From CAWFMO01 sp963817065 (lineage in GTDB: Bacteria > Actinomycetota > Thermoleophilia > Solirubrobacterales > 70-9), in contig CAWFMO010000002.1 in assembly GCA_963817065.1 (NCBI GenBank), positions 248,001 through 312,000 of the forward strand: 64,000 nucleotides of DNA, in the 5' to 3' direction. Position numbers and translations under genes: made by a program. Position 1 is the first letter of the stretch. Every line of letters begins with the position of its first letter. Positions 15,936 through 24,361 of the stretch are shown here, piece after piece. The notes below the pieces were generated by a model. The model was given only the letters and a program-made list of their open reading frames with translations, did not search any database and was not told the origin of the DNA.

Positions 15936-16310
15936 TCAGGCCCAGTCCGGCGCCTCATAGCCCGAGTCGCCGGGGACGCCGATCAGCAGTGCCCGGAGCG
16001 GCGCCTCGGAGTCGTTGCGGATCGTACGACGGGTCTCGGGCGAGTAGCGGACGAAGGTTCCCGCGGGGGCCGGGTGCTCGTCGACGCCGGCGACGATCGT
16101 GCCCTCGCCGTCGAGGATGATGAAGATCTCCTCCTGGCCGCTCTCAGATTCGTCGTGGCCGGGAAGCTCGCCGCCGGGGTCGATGTCCACGACGTTGAAG
16201 CCGAAGTTCTCGGCGCCGAGCGTCTTGCGGGCGAGGCTCCAGTTGCAGCCCCCGGAACCCTCCATCGTCTCGAAGTCGTCGACGTGCTTGACGCTGTATC
16301 CCTCGGCCAT
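15936..16310 (-). CDS. Cupin-domain protein
   Basis: 124 aa, single cupin barrel. The first cupin motif reads DPGGELPGHDESESGQEEIFIILDGEG and the second is around PAGTFVRYSPETRRTIRN. The metal-site pattern is reduced (His in PGHDE, Glu in QEEIF), so metal binding is possible but not certain. Start at ATG 16310 behind AGAGGAGGAG. Divergent from the SnoaL-like gene with 29 bases between starts. Substrate unknown. Confidence 0.8.
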   Translation of the reverse strand: MAEGYSVKHVDDFETMEGSGGCNWSLARKTLGAENFGFNVVDIDPGGELPGHDESESGQEEIFIILDGEGTIVAGVDEHPAPAGTFVRYSPETRRTIRNDSEAPLRALLIGVPGDSGYEAPDWA

Positions 16311-16339
16311 GTCTCCTCCTCTGTGAATAGGATCGCCGC

Positions 16340-16774
16340 GTGAGCGACGCGGACTCTGCTCAGGCACTGGAAAAGGCTATCGCCCGTTACAACGAGGCCT
16401 GGAACGCCCACGACCTCGACGCGATCGCGGCGATGCACGCGCCCGACATGGTCTTCGAGAACCACACCGCGGGCGAGTCGGCGAGCGGCGAGGAGGCCCG
16501 CGCGCACATCGGCTCGATCTTCGAATCCTGGCCCGACATCCGCTTCGAGACGCGGCGGCTCTACGTCCGCGACGGGGTCGTCACCCAGGAGTGGACCGCG
16601 ACCGCGACCCACTCGAACGAGATCAAGCGCGGCGACATCGTGGCGGCGCCGACCGGCAAGACGATCGAATGGCGGGGCATCGACGTGATCCCGTTCGAGG
16701 ACGGGCTGGTGAAGCGCAAGGACGTGTACTCGGACTCGGTCTCGATCCTGCGCCAGGTCGGTCTGCTCGACTGA
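16340..16774 (+). CDS. SnoaL-like / NTF2-fold protein
   Basis: 144 aa. Typical ester-cyclase/SnoaL-like layout: N-terminal helix YNEAWNAHDLDAIAAMHAPDM, then strands including YVRDGVVTQEWTATATH and GIDVIPFEDGLVKRKDVYSD. These proteins bind small hydrophobic or polyketide-like molecules in a cone-shaped pocket; many are of unknown function. Starts at GTG 16340. No operon partner other than the divergent cupin. Confidence 0.82.
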   Translation: MSDADSAQALEKAIARYNEAWNAHDLDAIAAMHAPDMVFENHTAGESASGEEARAHIGSIFESWPDIRFETRRLYVRDGVVTQEWTATATHSNEIKRGDIVAAPTGKTIEWRGIDVIPFEDGLVKRKDVYSDSVSILRQVGLLD

Positions 16775-16868
16775 TGTGACGCCGCTCACCGGGCGACCAA
16801 GGTCACACCCGCTGTGACATCTCACGCTGTAGGGTCGTACTAACTATCAGCAACTAGGAGGTTTGGGG

Positions 16869-18362
16869 ATGGGGTTTGGTCGCCGGGGACTTTTCGGAAC
16901 GCTCGTCGTCGCGGGGGCGGTTGCGGGGCTGATCGCCGCTCCTTCCGCTGCCGCGGAGACGTGGCTGGTCAACGAGAACGCCGTCAACGACGGGAACTGT
17001 GACGCGACCTGCTCCCTGGGCGACGCAGTCGATGACGCCGGGAGCGAGGACACGATCATCATCACGCCCGGGACCACCCCGTTTCTCGGCGACCCGATCG
17101 AGCTCAGTCTGGACCTGACGATCGAGGGACAGGGCGCCACCGAGAGCAGGATCCGCACGAACGACATCACCCGGGTCTTCGAGGTCGGACCGGAGGCGGT
17201 CATCACCTTGAAGCAGCTCTCGATCGAGCAGGGCAAGGCGCCGGATGGAGATCCAGGCGTGAGCGGCGACGGCGGCGAAGCGGCCGGCGCGATCCTGGCG
17301 GGCCTCGGCTCGGTTCTGACGCTCGACCGCGTCCTGATGAAGGACAACCACGCGGGCGACGGCGGCGCCGCCTCGAACGGCAACGGTGGCAACGGCGGTG
17401 ACGCGGGAGCGATCTTCTCCACCGGAGACGTAGTGATCACCGACTCGACGCTGAGCAAGAACTTCGCGGGCGACGGGGGCGACGCGGCCGGCGCGGTGGG
17501 AGCCGGCGGAAACGGTGGAGACGGCGGCGCGGTCGTGATCGGCAGTCCCGGGACCCTGAAGCTCACTCGCTCGACGATCTCCGACAACACCTCGGGCCGC
17601 GGGGGCCAGAGCCTCACCGGCGTCAACGGCGGCGACGCCGGAGACGGAGGCGGGATCTACAGCTCCGGGGCCACGTTCACTTCCGTCAACTCGACGATCG
17701 CCGACAACGCGACCGGCCTCCAGGCTGTTCTCGGCGGTGCCGCCGGGAAGGGCGGGGGCATCTACGAGGACTCGAGCTCGAGCGCGACGCTGGTCAGCAC
17801 GACCGTGGCCGGGAACATCGCGATCGGCTCCTTCGCCCCCTCTTCCTCGGGAGGAGGCATCCACCGGGGTGGCCTGGGTGCTGTCACCGTGCGCAACTCG
17901 CTGATCGCCCACAACTGGGCGTTCGTCGGCCGCAACTGCGGCGGCACGGTGATCGCCGACGGGGGAAACAACATCCAGTTTCCCGACCTCCCGGTCCTCT
18001 CCGGCTGCCCGGCCGGGTTCGAGGTCGCGGACCCGCGGCTCGGCCTGCTCTCGAGCAACGGCGGCCCGACCCAGACGATGGCGCTGGGCGCGGGAAGCGC
18101 CGCCATCGATCAGGTTCCGACGTCCGGATGCACGGACGCCGCGCTGATCTTCCAGACCTCCGACCAGCGCGGGCCGGGCTTCGCGCGGCCGTCCGGGCCC
18201 GCATGCGACATCGGCTCGTTCGAGTCTCAGGCCGTTCCGGTATCCGAGCCGCCCGCGGCTCAGCCGCCGAGCGCGGTCTCCCCCGCCGTCACGGTCAAGA
18301 AGTGCAAGAAGGGCCGCAAGCTGCGCAAGGGCAAGTGCGTGAAGGTGAGACGGAAGAAGTAG
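16869..18362 (+). CDS. Secreted parallel beta-helix protein, choice-of-anchor Q type, basic tail
   Basis: 497 aa. Signal peptide to about residue 30 (PSAAAET). The early CDATCSLGDAVDDAG resembles the CSLREAI element of polymorphic outer-membrane/anchor-Q proteins. Many short repeats of the type TLSKNFAGDGGDAAGA and TIADNATGL follow, as expected for a right-handed beta-helix. The C-terminus is Pro-rich, then KKCKKGRKLRKGKC and VKVRRKK: a lysine/arginine tail with two cysteines. ATG 16869 is chosen over TTG 16863 because AGGAGG lies 7 bases upstream. Paralogue of the gene at 21113. Likely cell-surface; ligand unknown. Confidence 0.85.
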   Translation: MGFGRRGLFGTLVVAGAVAGLIAAPSAAAETWLVNENAVNDGNCDATCSLGDAVDDAGSEDTIIITPGTTPFLGDPIELSLDLTIEGQGATESRIRTNDITRVFEVGPEAVITLKQLSIEQGKAPDGDPGVSGDGGEAAGAILAGLGSVLTLDRVLMKDNHAGDGGAASNGNGGNGGDAGAIFSTGDVVITDSTLSKNFAGDGGDAAGAVGAGGNGGDGGAVVIGSPGTLKLTRSTISDNTSGRGGQSLTGVNGGDAGDGGGIYSSGATFTSVNSTIADNATGLQAVLGGAAGKGGGIYEDSSSSATLVSTTVAGNIAIGSFAPSSSGGGIHRGGLGAVTVRNSLIAHNWAFVGRNCGGTVIADGGNNIQFPDLPVLSGCPAGFEVADPRLGLLSSNGGPTQTMALGAGSAAIDQVPTSGCTDAALIFQTSDQRGPGFARPSGPACDIGSFESQAVPVSEPPAAQPPSAVSPAVTVKKCKKGRKLRKGKCVKVRRKK

Positions 18363-18365
18363 CGC

Positions 18366-19247
18366 TCAGCCGGTGAAGTTGGGCTGCTTGCGCGGGCGGC
18401 ACCTGAGGAAGCCGCCCTCGAACGTCGCCGCGAGCTTGCCGCTCGCCTGGGTGAAGGTCACGTCCGCGGTCAGCTTGTGACGGCCCTTGGAGAGCTTGAA
18501 GGCCTTGACCCGGGTCTTGAACGGGGCGCTCGTGTCGGTCGCGTGGCGCTTGCCGTCGACGCGGAAGATGACGCTCTGAATGTCCTGCCCGGTGACGGTC
18601 GCGGTCGCGATGCGCTTGCAGCCCTCGGAGACGTTGAGCTGGGCGTTCTGGTTGCCCTGCCGGGTGGTCGGCGCCGCCAAGACGGTCGTCGATCCGGAGC
18701 CGCTGTTCCGCACCGTCAGCCCGGTGACCGGGCTGAAGGCGTCGACGGCGGCGACCTGGTTGGTCTGCGTCCCGGGCAGCGCCAGCGCACCGTCGAACTG
18801 CGGCAGCTTGAGCGCGGTCGCCGTGAAGTCGATCGTGCAGTTCTGACCCGGGAGCAGCCCGACCGGCGCCGGGGGCGTGAAGCGGAAGCGGCCGGGCGCC
18901 GCCTCGCTGATCGTCCATGCGCCCGGGGGGCAGCCGCCGGCGCCGCTGGTTGCGGTCGAGCTGAGCTGGAAGACCCCGGCCTCCGCGGTCGGGCAGTTGT
19001 TGGCGACGATCACCGAATCCGCGCAGGAAGGAAAGAGGTCGACGTTCGAGGCCCCGACCGTGACCCCGGCCCCGGCCTCGGCCCCGGTCGAGTTGTTGAA
19101 GAGCGTGATCGAGGCGTTGAACTGGGTGCCGATCGTGACGCTCGGATAGGGGAAGGTCGGGACGGGGGTGACCACCGCGCCGGCGGATGCCGAGGCGGGG
19201 ATCGAGAGCGAGAGGACGGCCGTCGTGGCCACAACCATCGCGCTCAT
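18366..19247 (-). CDS. Secreted surface protein, unknown
   Basis: 293 aa. Signal peptide with Ala-rich end (SIPASASAGA). The mature region is strand-rich, Thr/Ser/Asn-rich and Ig/DUF11-like: ASITLFNNSTGAEAGAGVTVG, then FTATALKLPQF. Cysteines occur in pairs (FPSCADSVIVANNC, GGCPPG, GQNC), probably disulphides. The C-terminal domain carries VIFRVDGKRHATDTSAPFK and RHKLTADVTF, resembling Ig-like repeat modules. Convergent with the beta-helix gene (3 bases apart). ATG 19247 chosen; a GTG further upstream is possible. Confidence 0.72.
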   Translation of the reverse strand: MSAMVVATTAVLSLSIPASASAGAVVTPVPTFPYPSVTIGTQFNASITLFNNSTGAEAGAGVTVGASNVDLFPSCADSVIVANNCPTAEAGVFQLSSTATSGAGGCPPGAWTISEAAPGRFRFTPPAPVGLLPGQNCTIDFTATALKLPQFDGALALPGTQTNQVAAVDAFSPVTGLTVRNSGSGSTTVLAAPTTRQGNQNAQLNVSEGCKRIATATVTGQDIQSVIFRVDGKRHATDTSAPFKTRVKAFKLSKGRHKLTADVTFTQASGKLAATFEGGFLRCRPRKQPNFTG

Positions 19248-19407
19248 CCATGAGCGGTGGTGCCGTTGCACGGAGAGGATCTTTTCCAACCGGACGCGAA
19301 ATCCTGCAAGACGGCGGTCACGTTTCAAGTCTCCGCCCTCCACCGCCGAAACTGGCGCTAGGTTTCTCGCCATCGAATCTCGAGGGAACGAGATCGCGAG
19401 GCAATGG

Positions 19408-20277
19408 ATGCCGCTGTCGCTGGCGCTGGCCGCGTGCCTGCTCATGGCCGCGGGCGAGGCGAGCGCCGCCAAGAAGAAGAGCCGGCCGAAGAAGCCGGGC
19501 CCGCTCGTCAGCCGCTCGGTGACCGTGCCGCTGCCGCCGCACCAGCTCGGCACCGCGGTCGCCACCTGCCCGCCGAAGACGACGGCCGTCGGCGGCGGAT
19601 TCGCCGGGAGTCCCGGCGGGATCGAGCCGACCGTGGTCACCGAGTCGCGCCTCGCGAGCGCGACGACCTGGACCGTGAGCGGGCTGCGCGCCCACCCGCT
19701 GACGACCGTGGCCGGCGAGCTGACCGCGACCGTCCGCTGCCGCCGCCGGGCGCCGCGGATCACCGCCGCGGCGGCCTCGATCTCCCTCCCCGCCGCCCTC
19801 TCGCCGGGCGACCATCCAAGCACCGCGGCCAACGCCCGCTGCCCGGGCCGCCAGCGCGCGATCTCGGGCGGATTCGCCTCCGAGGCCGACCCGAAGCTGT
19901 CGCTGGCGGCGCTGCCGCAGCAGTCGCAGAGGGTCGAGAACGGGCGCGCGTGGACCTTCGGCGCCTCGCACAACAACCCGAGCGCGCGGCTGCTGACCGC
20001 ATACGCGTACTGCGCCCGGGGGCTGCTGCGCTCCAAGGCCGGCGCCGTCTCGCTGAGCGGCGACCTGACCACGGAGCCGGCGGAGACGCGCCCGTGCGGG
20101 CGCCGCCTGGCCCCGGTCTCCGGCGGCTTCGCCGCCTCGGCGCCGACGCTGGGCGGGGGCGGGGACGTCGTCTACGTGCTCGCCTCGCAGCCCCGGGCGA
20201 GGGCCTGGCGCGCGCTCGCGATGCACGCCGGCTCGAAGACGACCGGCTCGCTGAAGTCGTTCCTCTACTGCGGCTAG
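19408..20277 (+). CDS. Secreted three-repeat Cys protein, unknown
   Basis: 289 aa. Signal peptide MPLSLALAACLLMAAGEASA, then a basic KKKSRPKK stretch. Three repeats follow. Each opens with a Cys and a GGFA element (TCPPKTTAVGGGFAGS, RCPGRQRAISGGFASE, PCGRRLAPVSGGFAAS) and closes with a Cys ~50-60 residues later (TVRC, YAYC, FLYC). Each repeat probably forms one disulphide. I do not recognise the family by name. ATG 19408 chosen with GAGG upstream and a clean signal peptide. Confidence 0.75.
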   Translation: MPLSLALAACLLMAAGEASAAKKKSRPKKPGPLVSRSVTVPLPPHQLGTAVATCPPKTTAVGGGFAGSPGGIEPTVVTESRLASATTWTVSGLRAHPLTTVAGELTATVRCRRRAPRITAAAASISLPAALSPGDHPSTAANARCPGRQRAISGGFASEADPKLSLAALPQQSQRVENGRAWTFGASHNNPSARLLTAYAYCARGLLRSKAGAVSLSGDLTTEPAETRPCGRRLAPVSGGFAASAPTLGGGGDVVYVLASQPRARAWRALAMHAGSKTTGSLKSFLYCG

Positions 20278-20281
20278 ACGG

Positions 20282-20989
20282 TCAGCGGATCTCGATCGCG
20301 GTGCCGATCCCGGCCATCCGCCGCAACCGGTTGATGTGCGCGTCGCGCATCCGCACGCAGCCGTGGGAGATCCGCCCCGGGATCAGGTTCGGCTCGTTGG
20401 TCCCGTGGATCCCGATCACGCCGCCGCCGGGCCAGTCGCTGAGCCCGGGCGAGTAGGCGCTGGTCCCGAACGCGAATGACCCGTAGACCCCGCCGCCGCG
20501 CTTGAGCTTGATTCCCTCGCGGATGTAGAACCTCCCGGCGGGAGTCGGCCATTTCGACTTGCCGATCCCGACCGGTGCGCTCCAGATCTTCTTCTGGCCC
20601 CGGTAGAGGACCGCCTTCAGTTTCGACCGCCTGATCACGAGCGTCTCGCGGATCGGGTGCAGGCGGCCGAGCGCCGACGCCGGCACCCACCCGACGCGCC
20701 CATTCGGGCGCCCGATCACGTCGATCCTCAGCCAGGGCTCCTCGGCGGCATTCGGGCTCTGATGGCGGCCGGTGACGCGGTAAATCTCCGGCGCCCGGAG
20801 CTCGGTCATGTAGTGGAGCCGCGAGACCGTCGCCGCGGAGTCCGAAGGAGCGCCGCGAACGGCGGCCGCCTGCTGCGGATAGGCCCACGCCTCGATCTCC
20901 TCGGTCTCCCCCGCGCCTCCGGCGCTGGTCGGGAAGGCGGCCGCGAGGATCGCGATCGGTACGGCCAAGAGCATCCGGCTCCGGGTCAC
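20282..20989 (-). CDS. L,D-transpeptidase (YkuD family)
   Basis: 235 aa, exported. Forms 3-3 peptidoglycan cross-links or attaches proteins to the wall. The catalytic motif near the C-terminus reads HGTNEPNLIPGRISHGCVRM, i.e. His, then SHGC with the nucleophile Cys. An SH3-like segment probably precedes it (VGWVPASALGRL). The signal peptide starts MTRSRMLLAVPIAIL from GTG 20989, which supplies the basic n-region; ATG 20974 is the alternative. Convergent with the upstream repeat protein. Confidence 0.92.
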   Translation of the reverse strand: MTRSRMLLAVPIAILAAAFPTSAGGAGETEEIEAWAYPQQAAAVRGAPSDSAATVSRLHYMTELRAPEIYRVTGRHQSPNAAEEPWLRIDVIGRPNGRVGWVPASALGRLHPIRETLVIRRSKLKAVLYRGQKKIWSAPVGIGKSKWPTPAGRFYIREGIKLKRGGGVYGSFAFGTSAYSPGLSDWPGGGVIGIHGTNEPNLIPGRISHGCVRMRDAHINRLRRMAGIGTAIEIR

Positions 20990-21112
20990 AGTTCCGCACC
21001 GTAGAGGCCCGTCTTGACGGATCCCGAACGCCGGTCCCCGATATTGGGTGCGTTCGAGGTCGGGCACCGGTAGGGTTGCTCGACTGAAAAGGGCCGACAG
21101 GGGAGGTTGCCG

Positions 21113-22594
21113 GTGAGGGGTGCGAGAGCAAGGCTGATCGGGATCGTCGTCGTCGCGACGGCGCTGGTCGCGGCCCCGGCCGCCGTGGCCGAGATCCAAC
21201 ACGTCACTTCGTCCGGCGACACGATCCTCGGCGACGGCACGCTGCGGACCGTGATGCTCGAGGCCAACGCCGATGACACGATCGTGATCGACCCGGGCGT
21301 GAACCCGACCCTGACCCTCGGCGAGGTCCTCGTCGAGAAAGACCTGACGATCGTCGGTCAGGGCGTCGGGATCACGACGATCTCCGGCGAGGACAACGGC
21401 CGGATCTTCAACGTCTTCCCCGGCTTCGACGCCGAGATCCAGGACATGACCTTGACCGACGGCAAGGCGGAGAACGGCCAGGCCACCGCCTTGCCCAGCG
21501 ACGGGAACCCGGGAACCGCAGCGGAGCGCGGCGGAGCGATCATCAACGCCGGCGACCTGACGCTGAGGCGGGTCGCGGTCACCTCGAGCGTCGCCGGCCA
21601 CGGAGCGGTGGACGTCGACGGCGGTACGGCGGGAGCGAGCGGCGGCGGCATTCTCAGCACCGGGCCGCTGGCGGTCATCGACTCAACGATCTCGGGCAAC
21701 TCGGCGGGCAACGGCGGCGGGGCGCCGCCGGGCGGCGGATACGACGGCGGCTTCGGGGGCGGGATCGCGATCGGCGGAGCGGGCAACCTGCTGCTCCTGC
21801 GCTCCACGGTCTCGGACAATCACGGCGGCGCCGGAGGCCTCGCCGGCACCGCATCCGGCGGTGATGGCGGCGGGGGCGGTGGGATACAGGCATCCGGGAA
21901 CATGGCCACGATCCTCAACTCGACGATCGCGGGCAACGACGCGGGGTCCGCATCGGTCATCACGGTCCAACCCGCTGACGGCGGGAACGGCGGCGGGATC
22001 CACAGCTCGGGGTCGGACAACGAGATCATCAGCACGACGATCGCCGGCAACACCGCCGGCGCCGGCGCGGGCCCCGGCGGCGTCGACGGCGAGGGCGGCG
22101 GCATCTTCCGCGCGGACGAGACGACTACCCTCAGCAACTCGCTGCTGGCCGAGAACACCTCCGAGGGCGCGGGCTCCTTCAACTGCGGGCCCGGCCTCAC
22201 CGACGAGGACGGCAACCTCCAGTTCCCCGATGACCCGGTTTGCCCCGCGGGCTTCGCGACGGGCAACCCGCTGCTCGGGCCGCTGGCCGCCAACGGCGGA
22301 CCGACCCTGACCATGGCCCCGGCTCCCGGCGGCGCCGCGGTCGACAAGATCGCGTTCGCCGACTGCAGGGGGCCGCTCAACGAGCAGCTGATCACCGATC
22401 AGCGCAGCTTCGTGCGCCCGGTGCCGGCCGGCGGCCTCTGCGACATCGGCGCGCTCGAGTACGCGCCGCCTCCCCCCGCCCCGCCGGTCGCCGCCACCGC
22501 GACGCCGCCGCCGCCGGCGACGAAGAAGTGCGCAAAGAAGAAAAAAGGCAAGAAGAAAAAGAAGTGCAAAAAGAAGAAGAAAAAGAAGAAGTGA
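21113..22594 (+). CDS. Secreted parallel beta-helix protein, choice-of-anchor Q type, poly-Lys tail
   Basis: 493 aa, paralogue of the protein at 16869 (similar GQGxGxTTISGEDNGRIF and TLSNSLLAEN blocks). Signal peptide to ~residue 27 (APAAVAE). Repeats such as TISGNSAGNGGG and TIAGNTAGAGAG form a predicted right-handed beta-helix; the C-terminal domain ends DIGALEY. The tail is proline-rich, then KKCAKKKKGKKKKKC and eight lysines. GTG 21113 is preceded by GGGGAGG. The stop is one base from the convergent thrB stop. Confidence 0.85.
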   Translation: MRGARARLIGIVVVATALVAAPAAVAEIQHVTSSGDTILGDGTLRTVMLEANADDTIVIDPGVNPTLTLGEVLVEKDLTIVGQGVGITTISGEDNGRIFNVFPGFDAEIQDMTLTDGKAENGQATALPSDGNPGTAAERGGAIINAGDLTLRRVAVTSSVAGHGAVDVDGGTAGASGGGILSTGPLAVIDSTISGNSAGNGGGAPPGGGYDGGFGGGIAIGGAGNLLLLRSTVSDNHGGAGGLAGTASGGDGGGGGGIQASGNMATILNSTIAGNDAGSASVITVQPADGGNGGGIHSSGSDNEIISTTIAGNTAGAGAGPGGVDGEGGGIFRADETTTLSNSLLAENTSEGAGSFNCGPGLTDEDGNLQFPDDPVCPAGFATGNPLLGPLAANGGPTLTMAPAPGGAAVDKIAFADCRGPLNEQLITDQRSFVRPVPAGGLCDIGALEYAPPPPAPPVAATATPPPPATKKCAKKKKGKKKKKCKKKKKKKK

Positions 22595-22595
22595 G

Positions 22596-23471
22596 CTAGA
22601 GCTCGGGGACGTCGGCCCCGAGCGCCGCGAACGGGACACGGCGGATCTCGGCCCAGTCCCCCGCCTTCTTCTTCAGCGCCTCGAAGACCTGGCCGGTCTC
22701 CTGCCAGTTGACCCAGATCAGGACCGTCGGTCCGGCGCCGGAGATCGTCGCGCCGATCGCGCCCAGGTCCTCCGCCCCCTCGAGGAGCTCGATCGAGCGC
22801 GGATAGAGCTCGGCGCGGCGCGGCTGGTGGATCCGGTCGGCGAGCCCGAGCTTGACCAGATCGAGGTCGCCGCGCTCGAGGCCGAGCACGAGCAGCGATG
22901 CGGCGCCGATGTTGGCGACCGCGTCGGCGATCGGGATCTCGCCGGGGATCGCATCGCGCGCCTTCTCGGTCGGGACCTCCTCGGAGGGGATCACGACGAT
23001 CCCCTCGATCCCGCCGGGGGCCTCGAAGCGCGCCGCGACGGGCGCCTCGTCGACGCGCACGCAGGCGACGAACCCTCCGTAGATCGCGGCCGCGACGTTG
23101 TCGGGGTGGCCCTCGATCTCGGCCGCCTTCGCGAGCAGCTCGTCGCGCTCGAGCGCGAGCTCGTAGAGGTGGTCGGCGGCGTAGAGGCCGGCGACGATCG
23201 CCGCCGCGCTCGAGCCGAGCCCGCGCGCAAGCGGGATCTCGCTCGAGATCCGGAACGCGATCCCGTCCGCGGGCTTCAGCGACTCGAAGGCTTTGACGCA
23301 GAGGTTCGAGCGGTCGAGCGGAACGTCGAGCCCGTCCGCCTCGACCGAGAACTCGCCCGTCTCCTCGACCTCGAGCTCGAGGTGGAGCGAGAGCGCGGCG
23401 GCGAGCACGTCGTAGCCGGGGCCGAGGTTGGCCGACGAGGCCGGGACGCGAACGAGCCGGCGGCGTTCCAC
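22596..23471 (-). CDS. thrB: Homoserine kinase
   Basis: Phosphorylates homoserine with ATP, the step before threonine synthase. 291 aa, GHMP kinase family. The N-terminal substrate loop is VPASSANLGPGYD. The ATP-binding motif PLARGLGSSAAAIVAG is at residues 80-95. The C-terminal GHMP motif is ISGAGPTVLIW. Probably the last gene of the lysA-hom-thrC operon, although three unrelated small genes sit between it and thrC. Confidence 0.96.
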   Translation of the reverse strand: MERRRLVRVPASSANLGPGYDVLAAALSLHLELEVEETGEFSVEADGLDVPLDRSNLCVKAFESLKPADGIAFRISSEIPLARGLGSSAAAIVAGLYAADHLYELALERDELLAKAAEIEGHPDNVAAAIYGGFVACVRVDEAPVAARFEAPGGIEGIVVIPSEEVPTEKARDAIPGEIPIADAVANIGAASLLVLGLERGDLDLVKLGLADRIHQPRRAELYPRSIELLEGAEDLGAIGATISGAGPTVLIWVNWQETGQVFEALKKKAGDWAEIRRVPFAALGADVPEL

Positions 23472-23479
23472 GGCCTAGG

Positions 23480-24010
23480 TCACTTCCATTTGATGCTGCA
23501 ACCGACGGGCTCGGACTCGGCCATCTCGACGTTGCGGCCCCCGAGCAGGTCGTCGATCGCGGCGCGAAGCCAGGCGGCCTCCTGCGAGGGGTCTTCATAG
23601 TCGGCGTCGGGGGCGCCCTTGTAGCGCAGCTTCAAGTCCTCGTCGAAGACGAACAGGTGCGGGGTCTTCTCCGCCGCGTAGGCCTTGGCGACCTCCTGGC
23701 TCTCGTCGTGGAGATAGGGATGGGGCCAGTTGCCCTCGGTCTTGAACCGCTCCACCATCGCCGGAAGAGAATCATCGGGGTACTTCTTCGCGTCGTTGGA
23801 GTTGATCGCGAGGAATCGGACCCCCTGCCCGCCGTAGTCGTTGGCGACCTCGATCAGCCGGTCGTGCCAGGCGATCGCGTAGGGGCAGTGGTTGCAGGTC
23901 CAGTAGACGACGGTCACGCGGTCGCCGGTCGGTTCCCCGACCTCGTGCTTGCCGCCCTCGGTATCCGGGAGCTCGAATGGCGGGGCCGGGTCGCCGAGGT
24001 TCAGTGCCAT
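23480..24010 (-). CDS. Thioredoxin-fold redoxin (AhpC/TSA-like)
   Basis: 176 aa. N-terminal ALNLGDPAPPFELPDTEGGKHEV is typical of AhpC/TSA-type proteins. The active-site motif WTCNHCPYA gives Cys39-x-x-Cys42, a thioredoxin-like CxxC pattern. The TPHLFVFDEDLKLRYKG block is the cis-Pro region. A third Cys lies near the C-terminus (VGCSIKWK). Its ATG directly abuts the stop of the upstream thioredoxin-like gene. Cytoplasmic; substrate unknown. Confidence 0.85.
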   Translation of the reverse strand: MALNLGDPAPPFELPDTEGGKHEVGEPTGDRVTVVYWTCNHCPYAIAWHDRLIEVANDYGGQGVRFLAINSNDAKKYPDDSLPAMVERFKTEGNWPHPYLHDESQEVAKAYAAEKTPHLFVFDEDLKLRYKGAPDADYEDPSQEAAWLRAAIDDLLGGRNVEMAESEPVGCSIKWK

Positions 24011-24361
24011 CTACTTCACCGTTTCCTTTTCGATTGCCTTGCGGAGGGCGTCTCGGACATCGTCCTGGTCGGGGAGCGGCGACCGCCGTCCATCGCGGTG
24101 GCGGTATATCCGGCAGCTGAGACCCGCCGGCTCGCCGGCCACGGGAGGCTGTACGTCCTCACCGTCGACGCGTATCGTCGGAGAGCCTATGAACGAATGG
24201 CGTTCGGCGTCGTCTTCGTCGCTGATCTCGGTGATCTCGACCCGGTCCGGATCGATCCCCAGCTCCTCCATCGTCACCCGCAGGCGTCGCAGCGCCCGCT
24301 CCCAGGAGGGGCATTCGGCCCACCAATAGAACTCGACCCGCGGAGCGGCAGCGCCGCTCAC
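24011..24361 (-). CDS. Small thioredoxin-like protein
   Basis: 116 aa. VEFYWWAECPSWERALRRL resembles a thioredoxin-fold first strand and active-site loop with a single Cys17. FIGSPTIRVDGEDVQPP is the usual cis-Pro segment. One more Cys occurs at GLSCRIY. It resembles thioredoxin-like proteins annotated near alkylmercury lyase domains. Start GTG 24361 overlaps the SHOCT gene stop (GTGA). Function not established. Confidence 0.72.
   Translation of the reverse strand: MSGAAAPRVEFYWWAECPSWERALRRLRVTMEELGIDPDRVEITEISDEDDAERHSFIGSPTIRVDGEDVQPPVAGEPAGLSCRIYRHRDGRRSPLPDQDDVRDALRKAIEKETVK

Noticed and set aside
20282..20989. L,D-transpeptidase as the possible attachment enzyme for the basic-tail proteins
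   Set aside because: It lies between the two beta-helix genes, but nothing in its sequence links it to the tail motif; adjacency alone is too weak.
16869..22594. Repetitive Gly/Asn/Asp sequence considered as a CRISPR-like or DNA repeat
   Set aside because: The repeats vary at the DNA level and encode beta-helix rungs within two reading frames; there are no constant repeats with spacers.
22596..23598. Minus-strand frame extended through a run of aromatic residues near 22500
   Set aside because: The Phe-rich part is the complement of the poly-Lys tail of the beta-helix protein, not a real coding region.
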